Assembly: GCA_964343305.1 (NCBI GenBank)
Contig: CAYFJO010000180.1
Location: 1 to 20,689, forward strand
Source: CAYFJO01 sp964343305
Lineage (GTDB): Bacteria > Planctomycetota > Planctomycetia > Pirellulales > Pirellulaceae
Direction: 5' to 3'
Length of the DNA: 20,689 nt
Below are positions 1-8,741 of this stretch, one piece after another. Each line of letters starts with the position of its first letter. Within the stretch, counting starts at the first letter, position 1. The position numbers and the translations under genes are program-made. The notes under the pieces were generated by a model. That model saw only the letters and a list, made by a program, of their open reading frames with translations, was not told where the DNA came from and did no database searches.

Positions 1-1455
1 ACCAAAAGCCGCACCAGTTGGATTGCGGTGTTGTTTGGCGCGGGGCTCTTGGCGATTTACTTCTGGCGTTATGGACTTCGATTGGGTTGGAAGATCCCCG
101 CAATTGCGGTCGCTTCGATTGCGGGACTGGTGGTGCTGGTCGTCGTTGCCGGAGGCATTGACGTTCAGGTGGTGAGCGAGACGTTCAAATCGCTGTCGTA
201 CCGGCTGGAATACTGGCAGTCGACGTGGCAGATGATCGGCGATCGACCGTGGCTGGGATGCGGGCCCGGCAATTTCAAAGAGAACTATACGCTGTACAAG
301 TTGCCGCAGGCGAGCGAATCGATTGGCGATCCGCACAATTTCGTTTTTGAAGTTTGGTCTACTGCGGGTACGCTGGGCATGCTTTCGTTGGTGACCGTGC
401 TGGGGTTGGTTTGCTTTCCAATGTTGAGAGCCCAGTTCCGTGCCACGACGGAAGAACCACAGGGCGACGGCAAGCAGACCGTTTCAAACCTCTATCTTGG
501 CGCCGCGGTCGGCGTGTTGTTGGCGTTCCCCACCGGACTGCTGATTGGCGGCATACCGAGTCTGGCCGTATTGGTCGTCGGTGTGCCGGCAGGCATTGCG
601 TGTCTCGTCTTGCTTCACTCGTGGGTCGTCAACGGCCAACTAATCACACCGGGGCTCGCCATTGGCTTTGCGGCACTGTCGGTCAATCTGCTTGGAGCAG
701 GTGGAATCAGTTTCCTGGGTGTTGCCACAACCTGGTGGGTTTTATTGGCTCTCATCATGAATCAATGCGAGGCAGCGGGCGACGAGAGGCAAGTTAGCCG
801 ACCGCTGGTGATCGGCTTGCTTGTCCTCGGACTCGGCTTGGCTTTTGCCTGCCAACAAACGGCACTGTTTCCCATGATCCATAGTCAGCGTCTGGTGTTC
901 GACGGCGAGTTGCTGCAAGCGAGTGGCAAGTTGGTCGCGGCGGAAGACACGCTTGCGTTGGCCGCCGAGGCCGATCGGTACTCACCGGAACCGATGAAGA
1001 GGTTGGCCACGATCGCGTTGCAACAGTGGTTTCGATCGGGTGGAAAGTCGAACGAGACGTTCCATCGTTTCGAGCAATATGCGGACCAACTTCGGCGGCT
1101 TGACCCAAAGAATCACGTCACTCGTTCGTTCATTGGCGGCCTCTACCTTCAGGCCCATTTGGTCACCGGAGATGCGAAGCCGCTGCCACGGGCAATCGCT
1201 GCCTATCGTGTGGCCACCCAACTCTATCCTGCGTCGAACGTTCTTCACGCACAATTGGCGTGGGCTCTGAAACTCGCCGGTGACCTCGCGGCGGCACGCT
1301 GGTCGGCAATTCAGGCCATGGAGCTAGACGCCCAGAATCCGCACCTGGAAATGCGACTGAAACACCGCCGAATCTTCCAGGGCACGGACGCGAAAAATAC
1401 GGAAAACACCGAACAATTGATGATAGAATTGCGTAGTTTCAACGGTGCGAAGTAA
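1..1455 (+). CDS. O-antigen ligase/polymerase family protein with C-terminal TPR region (5'-truncated by window edge)
   Basis: The frame is open to the first base, so the true start lies outside the window; a GTG at 28 is only an internal candidate. The 484 visible residues begin with TKSRT, typical of the Wzy_C (O-antigen ligase/polymerase) family. PWLGCGPGNF at residues 83-92 and the DPHNF histidine at about residue 112 match the conserved periplasmic region of that family. Several hydrophobic membrane segments follow up to about residue 285. The last 170 residues are soluble and helical with TPR-like repeats, for example the AIAAYRVATQLYP stretch. Known members join or polymerise lipid-linked polysaccharide at the cytoplasmic membrane; the exact substrate cannot be read here. 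The DUF1573 gene follows 35 bases downstream on the same strand, suggesting an operon. Confidence 0.85.
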   Translation, partial: TKSRTSWIAVLFGAGLLAIYFWRYGLRLGWKIPAIAVASIAGLVVLVVVAGGIDVQVVSETFKSLSYRLEYWQSTWQMIGDRPWLGCGPGNFKENYTLYKLPQASESIGDPHNFVFEVWSTAGTLGMLSLVTVLGLVCFPMLRAQFRATTEEPQGDGKQTVSNLYLGAAVGVLLAFPTGLLIGGIPSLAVLVVGVPAGIACLVLLHSWVVNGQLITPGLAIGFAALSVNLLGAGGISFLGVATTWWVLLALIMNQCEAAGDERQVSRPLVIGLLVLGLGLAFACQQTALFPMIHSQRLVFDGELLQASGKLVAAEDTLALAAEADRYSPEPMKRLATIALQQWFRSGGKSNETFHRFEQYADQLRRLDPKNHVTRSFIGGLYLQAHLVTGDAKPLPRAIAAYRVATQLYPASNVLHAQLAWALKLAGDLAAARWSAIQAMELDAQNPHLEMRLKHRRIFQGTDAKNTENTEQLMIELRSFNGAK

Positions 1456-1459
1456 CAGA

Positions 1460-1470
1460 ACTTCGGAAGT
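1460..1470. repeat. Solo REP-like palindrome ACTTCGGAAGT
   Basis: An 11-base palindrome (ACTTC-G-GAAGT) sits in the 35-base gap between the O-antigen ligase and DUF1573 genes. The same core recurs in both arms of the larger inverted repeat at 10919-11010, so it is probably a single copy of the same dispersed family. Confidence 0.5.
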
Positions 1471-1490
1471 CAATTAGCTAAGGCGAAATC

Positions 1491-2675
1491 ATGAAGGTAT
1501 TTCTTTTTCCTCTGTTGGCACTGGTTGTTGGCACGTCACTGGGAATTGGCCACACGGCTTACGAATTCTCTTCCCAACCCAGTCGCTTTGAAGTCGGTGG
1601 ATACAATATCCATGCCGACTATGCTCCGATAAAGAATGATGCCGCGGAAGGCGATGCTCGCGTGCTGGTCGTCAACGGCGAAACGCATGACTTTGGCGAA
1701 ATGGATATGAACAAAAAGTATCAGCATGCGTTCATTTTGAAGAACACGGGCGACGTCCCGCTGGCGGTGGAAGTTTTGGCGACCAGTTGCAAATGCACGG
1801 TGGCCGATCTGCCGACTGGGGACGTCGAGCCGGGCAAGACCGTCGAAGTGGTGCTGGAATGGACGCCCAAACAAATGCAGGGAAGTTTTTCTCATTCGGC
1901 GCAAATCGCAACTTCGGACGAAGATCGATCGGTGATTGTGTTGCGCGTCAAGGGTGCGGTCAAGAAACCCTTCGACATCCATCCGTTTGATTTCTACTTC
2001 GGTGATCTGTCGTCCAACGAAGCTCGTGAAGCGACGGTCCAGGTACTGTCCTTCGAAAATGAAGATCTCGAATACAAGGGTTACAAGTTTACGGATCCGA
2101 AAACGTCGGAGTTTTACGAGGCTAAAGTTCGGTTGCTTGATGAAGAAGAGTTGGCTGCGAAAAATGCCAAGTCCGGGATGCAGGTGACGTTGAACGTCAA
2201 GCCCGGCTTGCCGGCGGGACATATCACCCAGTCAATTCAAATCGATACGAACATCCAAGACGATGGAGGGGTGGTGATTCCCATCACAGGCAAAGTGGTT
2301 GGCGACGTGTTGTTTTTGGGCCACCCGCGTCTCAACCGCGAAATCTCGCTGCTAACGATCGGAGTTGTCAAGAAAGGGAAATCAGCACAACACACCGTGT
2401 TTCTGTCCATTCGTGGCTCGCAACGCGAGGCGGTCCAATTGAGTGTCGATCAAGAGGAAGTATCGCCCAGCGACGTCATTCAAGCGTCGATTGGTGAACC
2501 AAGATCCCAAGGAAGAACGAAGGTGTTCCCGCTGACAATCAAGATATCGGCCGACAGCCCCGCCGCAAATCTATATGGCCCCCGGAAAGAGGCGTATGGT
2601 AAGATCCCGATTCGAACGACGCTTCCAAATGAACAAATGATCGAGTTATTGGTGAAAGTCATCGTCGAGCGATGA
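1491..2675 (+). CDS. Exported DUF1573 domain protein
   Basis: 394 residues. The N-terminus is a short signal peptide or anchor (MKVFLFPLLALVVGTSLGIG). Residues about 62-155 match the DUF1573 pattern: a HDFGEMDMNKKYQHAFILKN start, then NTGDVPLAV, then CKCTVADLP, then a VEPGKTVEV strand, an ASH/Ig-like beta fold. Two more Ig-like stretches follow (HPFDFYFGDLS and LGHPRLNREI), so the protein is probably a chain of beta-sandwich domains outside the cytoplasmic membrane. ATG 1491 is preceded by AAGG about ten bases upstream. The stop overlaps a possible upstream start of the next gene in an ATGA junction, and the O-antigen ligase lies just upstream, so transcription is probably shared. DUF1573 proteins often accompany exopolysaccharide and surface loci; no biochemical activity is established. 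Confidence 0.85.
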   Translation: MKVFLFPLLALVVGTSLGIGHTAYEFSSQPSRFEVGGYNIHADYAPIKNDAAEGDARVLVVNGETHDFGEMDMNKKYQHAFILKNTGDVPLAVEVLATSCKCTVADLPTGDVEPGKTVEVVLEWTPKQMQGSFSHSAQIATSDEDRSVIVLRVKGAVKKPFDIHPFDFYFGDLSSNEAREATVQVLSFENEDLEYKGYKFTDPKTSEFYEAKVRLLDEEELAAKNAKSGMQVTLNVKPGLPAGHITQSIQIDTNIQDDGGVVIPITGKVVGDVLFLGHPRLNREISLLTIGVVKKGKSAQHTVFLSIRGSQREAVQLSVDQEEVSPSDVIQASIGEPRSQGRTKVFPLTIKISADSPAANLYGPRKEAYGKIPIRTTLPNEQMIELLVKVIVER

Positions 2676-2725
2676 GTCGCGCGACGGTTTCACTTTGCCA
2701 AGGCCACAATCCGGGACGGAACCGC

Positions 2726-4411
2726 ATGAATCGTTTTTCTACTTTTGCATCGATGAGCCTGCCGGGTTTCGTGCTGGTGGCTCTGGTTCTCAACGGCTGC
2801 TCGGGAACGTCGGCTTCAAACGAAGAACCGGCAAATCCCAAGCAGGATGAAGAGCAATCCAACGAACGAGACAACGAAGCCGCGCGGGAGGATGATACCA
2901 ACCATTCCGGGGAATCTTCCGACAACGCTGATTCGACCTCGCAGTCAAACCACGACAACTCCGCGAGCCATCCCAGTGAGCCAGATGGCGCGGAAGACAA
3001 AAAACCACGGCCACGCATCGAGCTTTTCAAAGACTGGCCCAAACCGCAGTTTGCCATTCTGATCACGGGCCGCCAACATGGCTACGTCGAACCATGCGGC
3101 TGCACGGGTTTGGAAAACCAAAAAGGTGGCTTGGTGCGACGGCATGCCGTGCAAAAGGATTTGATCGCCAGGGGCTGGCCGCTGGTGTCGATCGACGCTG
3201 GCAATCAAGTCCGCCGCTTCGGACCTCAACCCGATATCAAATTCGAGTTGACGATGGATTCGTTGAAGCACATGGATTACGCCGCGGTTGCTCTGGGACC
3301 GGACGACCTGCGCGTCGAACTGACACAGCACGCTTACAACGATGGGGATCAACATAGCTTGATCGTCTCGGCGAACGTTGCTGTGTTTGATCGAGCGACC
3401 ACACGCGAGTTTGACATTGCCGAGGCGGGAGACAAAAAGATCGGCATTACAGCAATCCTGGGAACACAGGCGTGCAAGAAGGCGACGGGCGATCTGCTCA
3501 CGACGGAATCTCCCGAGGATGGATTGAAAAGAGTCTGGCCCAAGCTGGCGGACGCCAAGTGCGATTTCTATGTGCTGATTTCGCACGCGCCCGAGGACGA
3601 GTCACGCGAACTGGCCAAAAAGTTTCCGCAGTTCGACCTGGTCGTGTCGGCCAGCGGGGCAGGGGAGCCGCTGTTGGTCGAGCAGATCGAAGGAACCAAC
3701 ACAACCATTGTCGAAGTTGGTACCAAAAGCATGTTCGCGGGCGTGGTCGGTGTGTTTGATGATGCGGCGACTCCGATTCGCAACCAGTATGTTCCGCTCA
3801 GCGACCGATTTGCTGACTCGGAAGACATGTTGGCAAAGTTCAAGGAGTACCAGCAACGGCTCGAGTCGACGGGTTTGTTGGGTGAATTTGGACTGCTGGG
3901 TCGCAGCGAGCCGGTTTTACATCCAACGGGTTTGACGTTCGTTGGATCCACGGCCTGCAAAGACTGTCACGAAGAGGCGTACGACATTTGGAAAGATGGA
4001 GTCGATGGCGGTGGTGGTGCTCACTACCACGCGACGAAATCGTTAACGCATCCTGGCCAGCGCTCCGACATTCCTCGCCACCACGATCCAGAATGTTTGA
4101 GCTGCCACGTCACGGGCTGGAATCCGCAGGACTACTATCCGTATTTGTCCGGCTACCTCAAGGAAGCCAACTTGCTGATGCACGGCAACGGCTGCGAAAA
4201 CTGCCACGGTCCAGGCAGCCGGCACGTAGCCGCGGAAAACGGCGATCTCGATGTCGGGGACGAAGAATTGGAATCACTGCAACGCAGCATGCGGCTGACG
4301 CTAGAAGAGGCGAAAGCGAGCAAGTGCTACACTTGCCACGACATCGACAACAGTCCCGATTTTCATGAAGAGGGGGCATTCGAGCAATACTGGTCCCAAA
4401 TTGAGCATTAA
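2726..4411 (+). CDS. Lipoprotein: metallophosphatase-like region plus tetraheme cytochrome c554-type domain
   Basis: Start chosen at ATG 2726 because it gives a clean lipoprotein signal: a hydrophobic core followed by LNGC (Cys about residue 25), with GGACGGA five bases upstream. An in-frame ATG at 2672 overlaps the DUF1573 stop but would add 18 uncharged-core residues before the signal. After a low-complexity acidic linker (about residues 28-90), residues about 105-395 resemble the UshA/SoxB-like metallophosphatase fold, including GYVEPCGCTG, ISHAPEDESRELAKKFPQ-type and VEVGTKSMFAGVVGVF stretches. The C-terminus has four CXXCH heme sites: CKDCH 411-415, CLSCH 457-461, CENCH 490-494 and CYTCH 534-538, with extra histidines (AHYHATKSLTH, RHHDPEC) that could be axial ligands. 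The pattern resembles cytochrome c554-type domains. It should sit on the periplasmic face as an electron carrier; the substrate is unknown. Confidence 0.82.
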   Translation: MNRFSTFASMSLPGFVLVALVLNGCSGTSASNEEPANPKQDEEQSNERDNEAAREDDTNHSGESSDNADSTSQSNHDNSASHPSEPDGAEDKKPRPRIELFKDWPKPQFAILITGRQHGYVEPCGCTGLENQKGGLVRRHAVQKDLIARGWPLVSIDAGNQVRRFGPQPDIKFELTMDSLKHMDYAAVALGPDDLRVELTQHAYNDGDQHSLIVSANVAVFDRATTREFDIAEAGDKKIGITAILGTQACKKATGDLLTTESPEDGLKRVWPKLADAKCDFYVLISHAPEDESRELAKKFPQFDLVVSASGAGEPLLVEQIEGTNTTIVEVGTKSMFAGVVGVFDDAATPIRNQYVPLSDRFADSEDMLAKFKEYQQRLESTGLLGEFGLLGRSEPVLHPTGLTFVGSTACKDCHEEAYDIWKDGVDGGGGAHYHATKSLTHPGQRSDIPRHHDPECLSCHVTGWNPQDYYPYLSGYLKEANLLMHGNGCENCHGPGSRHVAAENGDLDVGDEELESLQRSMRLTLEEAKASKCYTCHDIDNSPDFHEEGAFEQYWSQIEH

Positions 4412-4419
4412 TTTGGGAC
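4393..4419. terminator. Hairpin at convergent gene ends, possible bidirectional terminator
   Basis: A perfect 10-bp stem (GTCCCAAATT and AATTTGGGAC) encloses a 7-base loop and spans the stop codon of the cytochrome gene. No T-tract follows on either side, so classic intrinsic termination is uncertain. Its position between two convergent genes fits a transcription barrier. Confidence 0.4.
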
Positions 4420-4460
4420 TGGCTGATGGAGTCCAATATCTGCAACAGACGCGGCCGGCT

Positions 4461-5228
4461 TCACGATGGCTGTTCGTCCTGTGGAAGGGACTTCCGGCTT
4501 TGCCAGCCCCATTCTTTGACAATGATCACAACGTTGACGCCGTTCGTTTTCTCCGCCATGAACTCGCGAGTTACAAATCCTGGCTCGGGCCGAAAGTTGG
4601 GAACTGTCAACATCGCACTTCCTGTTGTCGCGGACGTGTAATGTTTCCAGCACCATCGGTGGAAAGGGTGCGGACTACTGAGCCTCATGTATTCGTTTTC
4701 GGCTGGAGGCTGATGGGGACTCAGTTGCAAGAGGTCGTTGGGAGTCCACCAAAACCTGACGCCGTCTTTGTGTGCCTGTTCGACAATTAATGTCCCGTCT
4801 TGCGAATCGGCCACTTGTTGCCAGTCGATGTAACGGCCAACCGACTGCATGCGTTTCGTAAAACGTCTTTCGCGTATTTGATGAGCAAGCAAGGCAATGG
4901 GCATGACAAGGACCGAGCCGGCCGCAAGTAGAAAAAGAAGCGGCAATCCATAAATGACTCCCCAGCAACAATACTTGTCCCGCGAACCGAAAACCAATGA
5001 GATCACGAGTCCGACAGACCAACCAAGAATGGCAATTCCGACTTGCGCCGTGTACACGGCGATTGCCACTCCGACGACGAGCAACAGGAGCGAAATCAGA
5101 TCGTTCCAGAATCTACGATCTTGCCACCTGCTTGATGGCATCGTCGATCCGCCGAGTGGTTTGAGAGATTCTTCGCAACTTTGGCCGCTACCGGCCCTCG
5201 AATTCTTTGTGGGTTCTGATGGGTTCAT
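4461..5228 (-). CDS. Hypothetical three-helix membrane protein
   Basis: Not recognised. With the ATG at 5228 the product is 255 residues; a TTG at 5261 would add 11 residues without a better ribosome-binding site. A polar N-terminal stretch of about 40 residues precedes three hydrophobic segments (DLISLLLLVVGVAIAVYTA, VGIAILGWSVGLVISLVF and a long one starting VIYGLPLLFLLAAGS). The C-terminal 130 residues are soluble and rich in Trp and His (FWWTPNDLLQL, FHRWCWKHYT). The membrane segments and convergent spacing argue that it is a real gene. It is the only minus-strand gene in the first 13 kb and is divergent from the TPR/peptidase gene, sharing a region of about 100 bases with it. No function can be assigned. 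Confidence 0.6.
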   Translation of the reverse strand: MNPSEPTKNSRAGSGQSCEESLKPLGGSTMPSSRWQDRRFWNDLISLLLLVVGVAIAVYTAQVGIAILGWSVGLVISLVFGSRDKYCCWGVIYGLPLLFLLAAGSVLVMPIALLAHQIRERRFTKRMQSVGRYIDWQQVADSQDGTLIVEQAHKDGVRFWWTPNDLLQLSPHQPPAENEYMRLSSPHPFHRWCWKHYTSATTGSAMLTVPNFRPEPGFVTREFMAEKTNGVNVVIIVKEWGWQSRKSLPQDEQPS

Positions 5229-5288
5229 CAGGAGTGACTGTCCTGGAGAAGAAACTTCCAAAGTGAACCATTACTGAAGATTCCGCGA

Positions 5289-5320
5289 TTGTTCCGTTGG
5301 AGCAACATATCTTATAAAAT
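5289..5320 (+). promoter_or_regulatory. Possible sigma70-like promoter of the TPR/peptidase gene
   Basis: TTGTTC at 5289 and TATAAAAT at 5313 are about 18 bases apart, just upstream of ATG 5328. This would leave almost no 5' leader, and planctomycete promoter consensus is poorly defined, so it is only a candidate. Confidence 0.25.
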
Positions 5321-5327
5321 CTGAGTT

Positions 5328-8177
5328 ATGAATAAATCACCATCTTGGTTTGTCTTGAGTTTGATTCTTGCCAGTCTGCCCGCGCTGCGAGCCGACGATG
5401 AAATCGCCACGACCGCCGATCAACTTCGATTGACGGGGAAGTATGAAGAAGCAGTCGAGCAATATGCGAAGTTGTCCGAAACGGACGTCGTGCGGGCCGC
5501 GATTGGACTGGCTCGCTACGAATTGGCGCGGGGGCAGATTGAAGAAGCTAAAAAACGTCTTGCCGACGTCCTGGCGAAACATGCAAGTGACGCCAGGTTA
5601 TTGGCCGAATTGGCCGCGATTGCGTTTCAGCAGGGCGACCATGCGGCGGCTCGAAAGCATGTCGATGCGGCAATCAAGCAGGATGAAAACCAATTGCTCG
5701 CTCGTTGGTATGACGCGGAGTTGCGTCGTGTGACAGGCCAGATGGACGAAGCCAATGTTGGCTATCGCTGGTTCGTTCGCTACTACAATCGGCATCAGCG
5801 AGAGATCACCGATGCCGAGGGCATTCGTTACATTGGCCTCGCCGCCGCTCAATACGCCCGCTGGAATCGCAACAGCAGCCAGTTCAGTTTCTTGGTGAAC
5901 ACGCTCTTTCCTAAAGCAATGCGGCTGAACGAAAAGTACTGGCCCGCGAACCTCGAGTCCGCTCGGCTGTTTATGGAGAAATACAATGAGGCGGATGCGT
6001 TGACCGATCTCAATGCGGCGCTGGCGATCAACCCAAACTCGGCCGAAATTCACGTGGCCCGCGCACAGTTTGCGTTGCAGAAGTTTGATTTGACGACGGC
6101 CAAGTCGTCCCTCGAACGCGCGCTGCAAATCAATCCCAAATCGATCGACGCGTTGCATTTGCGGGCGGATTTGTTGGCTGCGAATTTCCGGCTCGGTGAG
6201 GCCGCGGATGTTTTGGAAGACGCGCGAAAGTTGAATCCGGTCCACCAGGAAACGCTGGGGCGGCTGGCGGCGATCTACGGTGCGACGGACGGGCTGGACA
6301 TGGATGCTCAGGGAGACGATGACGCCGACAGTCGCATGGGCGCGATCATCGGGCAGGCCGTCGATCGAAACAAACATTGCGGAACGTTTTTCTTTACGCT
6401 GGCTTCGACTTTGGAAGGCCTGAGGAAGTTTCCGTACGCCGCGAAGTATTACCAGCAGGCACAAGAGCGTATGCCGCAGTTGGTCGAGGTGAGCGGGCGG
6501 CTGGGTTTGATGCACATGCGATTGGGCGAAGAAGGGCAGGGGGCCAAGCTGTTGAATGAGTCCTTCGAAATCGATCCGTTTAATGTGCGCGTAAAAAACA
6601 TGTTGGCCGTGCTGGACGTGCTGAAGAATTACGCGGTGATCGAAACAGAGCATTTCGTCATCAAATTCGATCGGGGACATGACCAGGTGCTGGCGGAATA
6701 TGCGGCTCGCTATTTGGAGACACAAGTTTATCCGGACATTGTTGAGAAGCTTGGATTCAAACCGGAGGGCAAATCGCTTTTCGAAATTTTCAGCCGATCG
6801 GGACGCACCAGCGGCCACAGTTGGTTCAGCGCTCGCATGGTCGGCCTGCCTTACATCGGCACGGTGGGAGCCTGTGCAGGAAAAATGGTCGCGATCGCTT
6901 CGCCAGGCGACATGCCAAACCCGTACAACTGGGCGCGTGTGCTGAAACATGAGTTCGTCCACGTTGTGAATCTTCAGCAAACGGATTTTAACATTCCCCA
7001 TTGGTTCACCGAAGCGATTGCCGTTATGAGCGAGGGCTACGATCGTCCGCCCAGTTGGCACGACGTGCTGGCGCGTCGTTGGTCGGCCAACAAAATGTAT
7101 TCGCTGGACAACATCAATTTTGGTTTCGCGCGACCCGGTGCTGGTGACGATTGGACGCTGGCTTACTGCCAGGCCGAACTGTATGCCGAGTACATGTTGA
7201 AAGAATTCGGCGACGACGCCATCGCCAAAATGCTGAAGGCCTACGCCGATAATCTCTCGACCGCCGATGCGATCAAGCGATGCTTCGATACGACGCAACA
7301 AGAATTCGAATTGGGTTTTTCGTCCTACGTCGAAGAGATCGTTAAGACGATTTCCGTCAACGGCGCGGCAAAGAAAAAGAGCTTTGTCGAATTGAAGGAT
7401 GCCCTCAAGGAAGATCCCAAAAACACCGATTTGCTTGCCGGACTCGCTTACGAATATTTGCAACGGCGATCCGTGCCCGAAGCACGGCGATTGGCAATCG
7501 CAGCGCGCGAGGCGGACGAGAAACATCAACTGGCGGCCTACGTGCTGGCTCGCGTCTATTTGTTGATCGGTGATGTAAGGCAGGCGTTAAGTCTGTTGGA
7601 GAAAGCGTTTGACGAAGAGTCGCCACAGGAAAATGCACTGGCGTTGCTGGCTGGTTTGCGGATGAAAGCGAAGGAATACGACGAAGCGATTCGACTGTAC
7701 AAAATTGGCGCGGAGAAGTTTCCCGACGCGAGCAAGTGGTTGAAGATGCTAGCCCGCGTTTATTTGGAATCGGGCCAGGAAGCGGAATTGGAGCCCGTGC
7801 TGCGACAACTTGCCGAGTTGAACTACGACGACGCAACAATGCGGAAAAAGCTCGCTCAAATTGCGTTAAATAAGCAACAATTCGATGAAGCCGCCGATTG
7901 GGCGAACCAGGCGATCCAGGTCAACGTATTGGACGCAGAATTGCATGCGATGTTGGCCAAGGCACACCTAGGATTGGAAGACCACTCGGAAGCCATCTTT
8001 GAGTTCGTAACGGCGCTGCGGCTCGACGCCGATCAACCCGATTGGCGATTTCAACTCGCCCAATGTTATGTCAAAGCGAAAGACCTCAAAAAAGCCCGCC
8101 AAGTGATTGAGCAACTGTTAGAGTCGGAGCCCGACCATCCGGGTGCCAAGCAACTGCTGGAGAAACTTCAACTGTGA
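5328..8177 (+). CDS. Exported TPR protein with internal peptidase MA-like (HExxH) domain
   Basis: 949 residues. A signal peptide (MNKSPSWFVLSLILASLPALRA, cut before DDE) sends it out of the cytoplasm. Residues about 25-440 are TPR repeats (patterns such as ALAINPNSAEIHVARAQFAL). Residues about 445-680 form a peptidase_MA-like gluzincin domain: HEFVH at 541-545 gives the two zinc histidines and catalytic Glu, and Glu562 in WFTEA is a good third ligand. Residues about 690-949 are more TPR units (SLLEKAFDEESPQENALALL). The domain order TPR-peptidase-TPR suggests a protease or scaffold acting on envelope proteins, though members of this family are poorly characterised. The stop overlaps the next start by four bases (GTGA), so translation is likely coupled to MazG. 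ATG 5328 has only a weak Shine-Dalgarno sequence. Confidence 0.88.
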   Translation: MNKSPSWFVLSLILASLPALRADDEIATTADQLRLTGKYEEAVEQYAKLSETDVVRAAIGLARYELARGQIEEAKKRLADVLAKHASDARLLAELAAIAFQQGDHAAARKHVDAAIKQDENQLLARWYDAELRRVTGQMDEANVGYRWFVRYYNRHQREITDAEGIRYIGLAAAQYARWNRNSSQFSFLVNTLFPKAMRLNEKYWPANLESARLFMEKYNEADALTDLNAALAINPNSAEIHVARAQFALQKFDLTTAKSSLERALQINPKSIDALHLRADLLAANFRLGEAADVLEDARKLNPVHQETLGRLAAIYGATDGLDMDAQGDDDADSRMGAIIGQAVDRNKHCGTFFFTLASTLEGLRKFPYAAKYYQQAQERMPQLVEVSGRLGLMHMRLGEEGQGAKLLNESFEIDPFNVRVKNMLAVLDVLKNYAVIETEHFVIKFDRGHDQVLAEYAARYLETQVYPDIVEKLGFKPEGKSLFEIFSRSGRTSGHSWFSARMVGLPYIGTVGACAGKMVAIASPGDMPNPYNWARVLKHEFVHVVNLQQTDFNIPHWFTEAIAVMSEGYDRPPSWHDVLARRWSANKMYSLDNINFGFARPGAGDDWTLAYCQAELYAEYMLKEFGDDAIAKMLKAYADNLSTADAIKRCFDTTQQEFELGFSSYVEEIVKTISVNGAAKKKSFVELKDALKEDPKNTDLLAGLAYEYLQRRSVPEARRLAIAAREADEKHQLAAYVLARVYLLIGDVRQALSLLEKAFDEESPQENALALLAGLRMKAKEYDEAIRLYKIGAEKFPDASKWLKMLARVYLESGQEAELEPVLRQLAELNYDDATMRKKLAQIALNKQQFDEAADWANQAIQVNVLDAELHAMLAKAHLGLEDHSEAIFEFVTALRLDADQPDWRFQLAQCYVKAKDLKKARQVIEQLLESEPDHPGAKQLLEKLQL

Positions 8178-8518
8178 ACGACGAGTCCGTTTCTTCATCC
8201 GGCCAATCCACGCCCGACTATTCTTTCGCCGATTTTCAACGTCTCATTCGCGAGATGTATTTTGAAAAGGACAAGGCCCGTGGCATCGACGGCACATTCA
8301 TGTGGCTGATGGAAGAAGTCGGCGAGCTGGCCGCGGCGCTGCGCGAAGGCACGCACGAAGAAAAAATGGAAGAATTCGCCGATGTGCTCGCCTGGCTGAC
8401 GACGATCGCCAACGTTGCCAAAGTCGATCTGAACCAGGCCATCGTCAAAAAATACGGGGCTGGGTGCCCGGGTTGCCAGCAGTTAATATGTGTCTGTCCG
8501 GATGACGGCAAGCCTTGA
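8174..8518 (+). CDS. MazG-family nucleotide pyrophosphohydrolase
   Basis: 114 residues from a GTG start overlapping the previous stop. MEEVGELAAAL (residues about 46-56) supplies the EExxE metal-binding motif, and EEFADVLAWL (about 67-76) the following ExxD helix; together they define the all-alpha NTP-PPase (MazG) fold, which hydrolyses nucleoside triphosphates to monophosphates plus pyrophosphate in the cytoplasm. The size fits a single-domain MazG-like protein. The C-terminal tail has four cysteines (CPGC and CVC) that may bind a metal. The role in this operon is unclear, since its neighbours are envelope proteins; the overlap suggests transcriptional coupling rather than a shared pathway. 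The stop abuts the start of the palindromic repeat at 8518. Confidence 0.88.
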   Translation: MNDESVSSSGQSTPDYSFADFQRLIREMYFEKDKARGIDGTFMWLMEEVGELAAALREGTHEEKMEEFADVLAWLTTIANVAKVDLNQAIVKKYGAGCPGCQQLICVCPDDGKP

Positions 8519-8741
8519 ATGACGAATGACGAAATACCCGTGGCGTTTCGCTGAATGACGAATGACGAAAAACCCAATGACGAAAGAATGTCGAAATCCG
8601 AATGACGAAGAGGCCGCTCGACAGTTGAAGCAGGCGCGAAGCACTCGCATTCGACATTCGTGCTTCGGATTTCCTTCGTCATTGGGTTTTTCGTCATTAG
8701 GGATCCAGCGAAGCGCCTTGGGTATTTCGTCATTCGTCATT
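8518..8741. repeat. MITE-like imperfect palindrome built on ATGACGAA units
   Basis: Left arm 8518-8584 and right arm 8675-8741 are inverted copies matching at about 60 of 67 positions by eye. Each arm carries tandem ATGACGA units (TTCGTCAT on the other side). The 90-base centre also contains shuffled copies of the same words (GAATGTCGAA, GAAATCCGAA). There is no transposase, so it is a non-autonomous repeat or a REPIN-like element. It fills the gap between mazG and the GldG-like gene and runs into the coding frame of the latter. Confidence 0.75.

Noticed and set aside
1536..2222. A 228-codon minus-strand frame
   Set aside because: Antisense to the DUF1573 gene, Arg/Phe/His-rich with no recognisable motif.
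5598..7529. A 643-codon open frame on the minus strand
   Set aside because: It lies wholly antisense to the TPR/peptidase gene, whose domains and motifs are clear; long antisense frames are common at this GC content.
8518..8741. CRISPR-like array of ATGACGAA words
   Set aside because: The units are adjacent or irregularly spaced and inverted around a centre, with no unique spacers of constant length and no cas genes.
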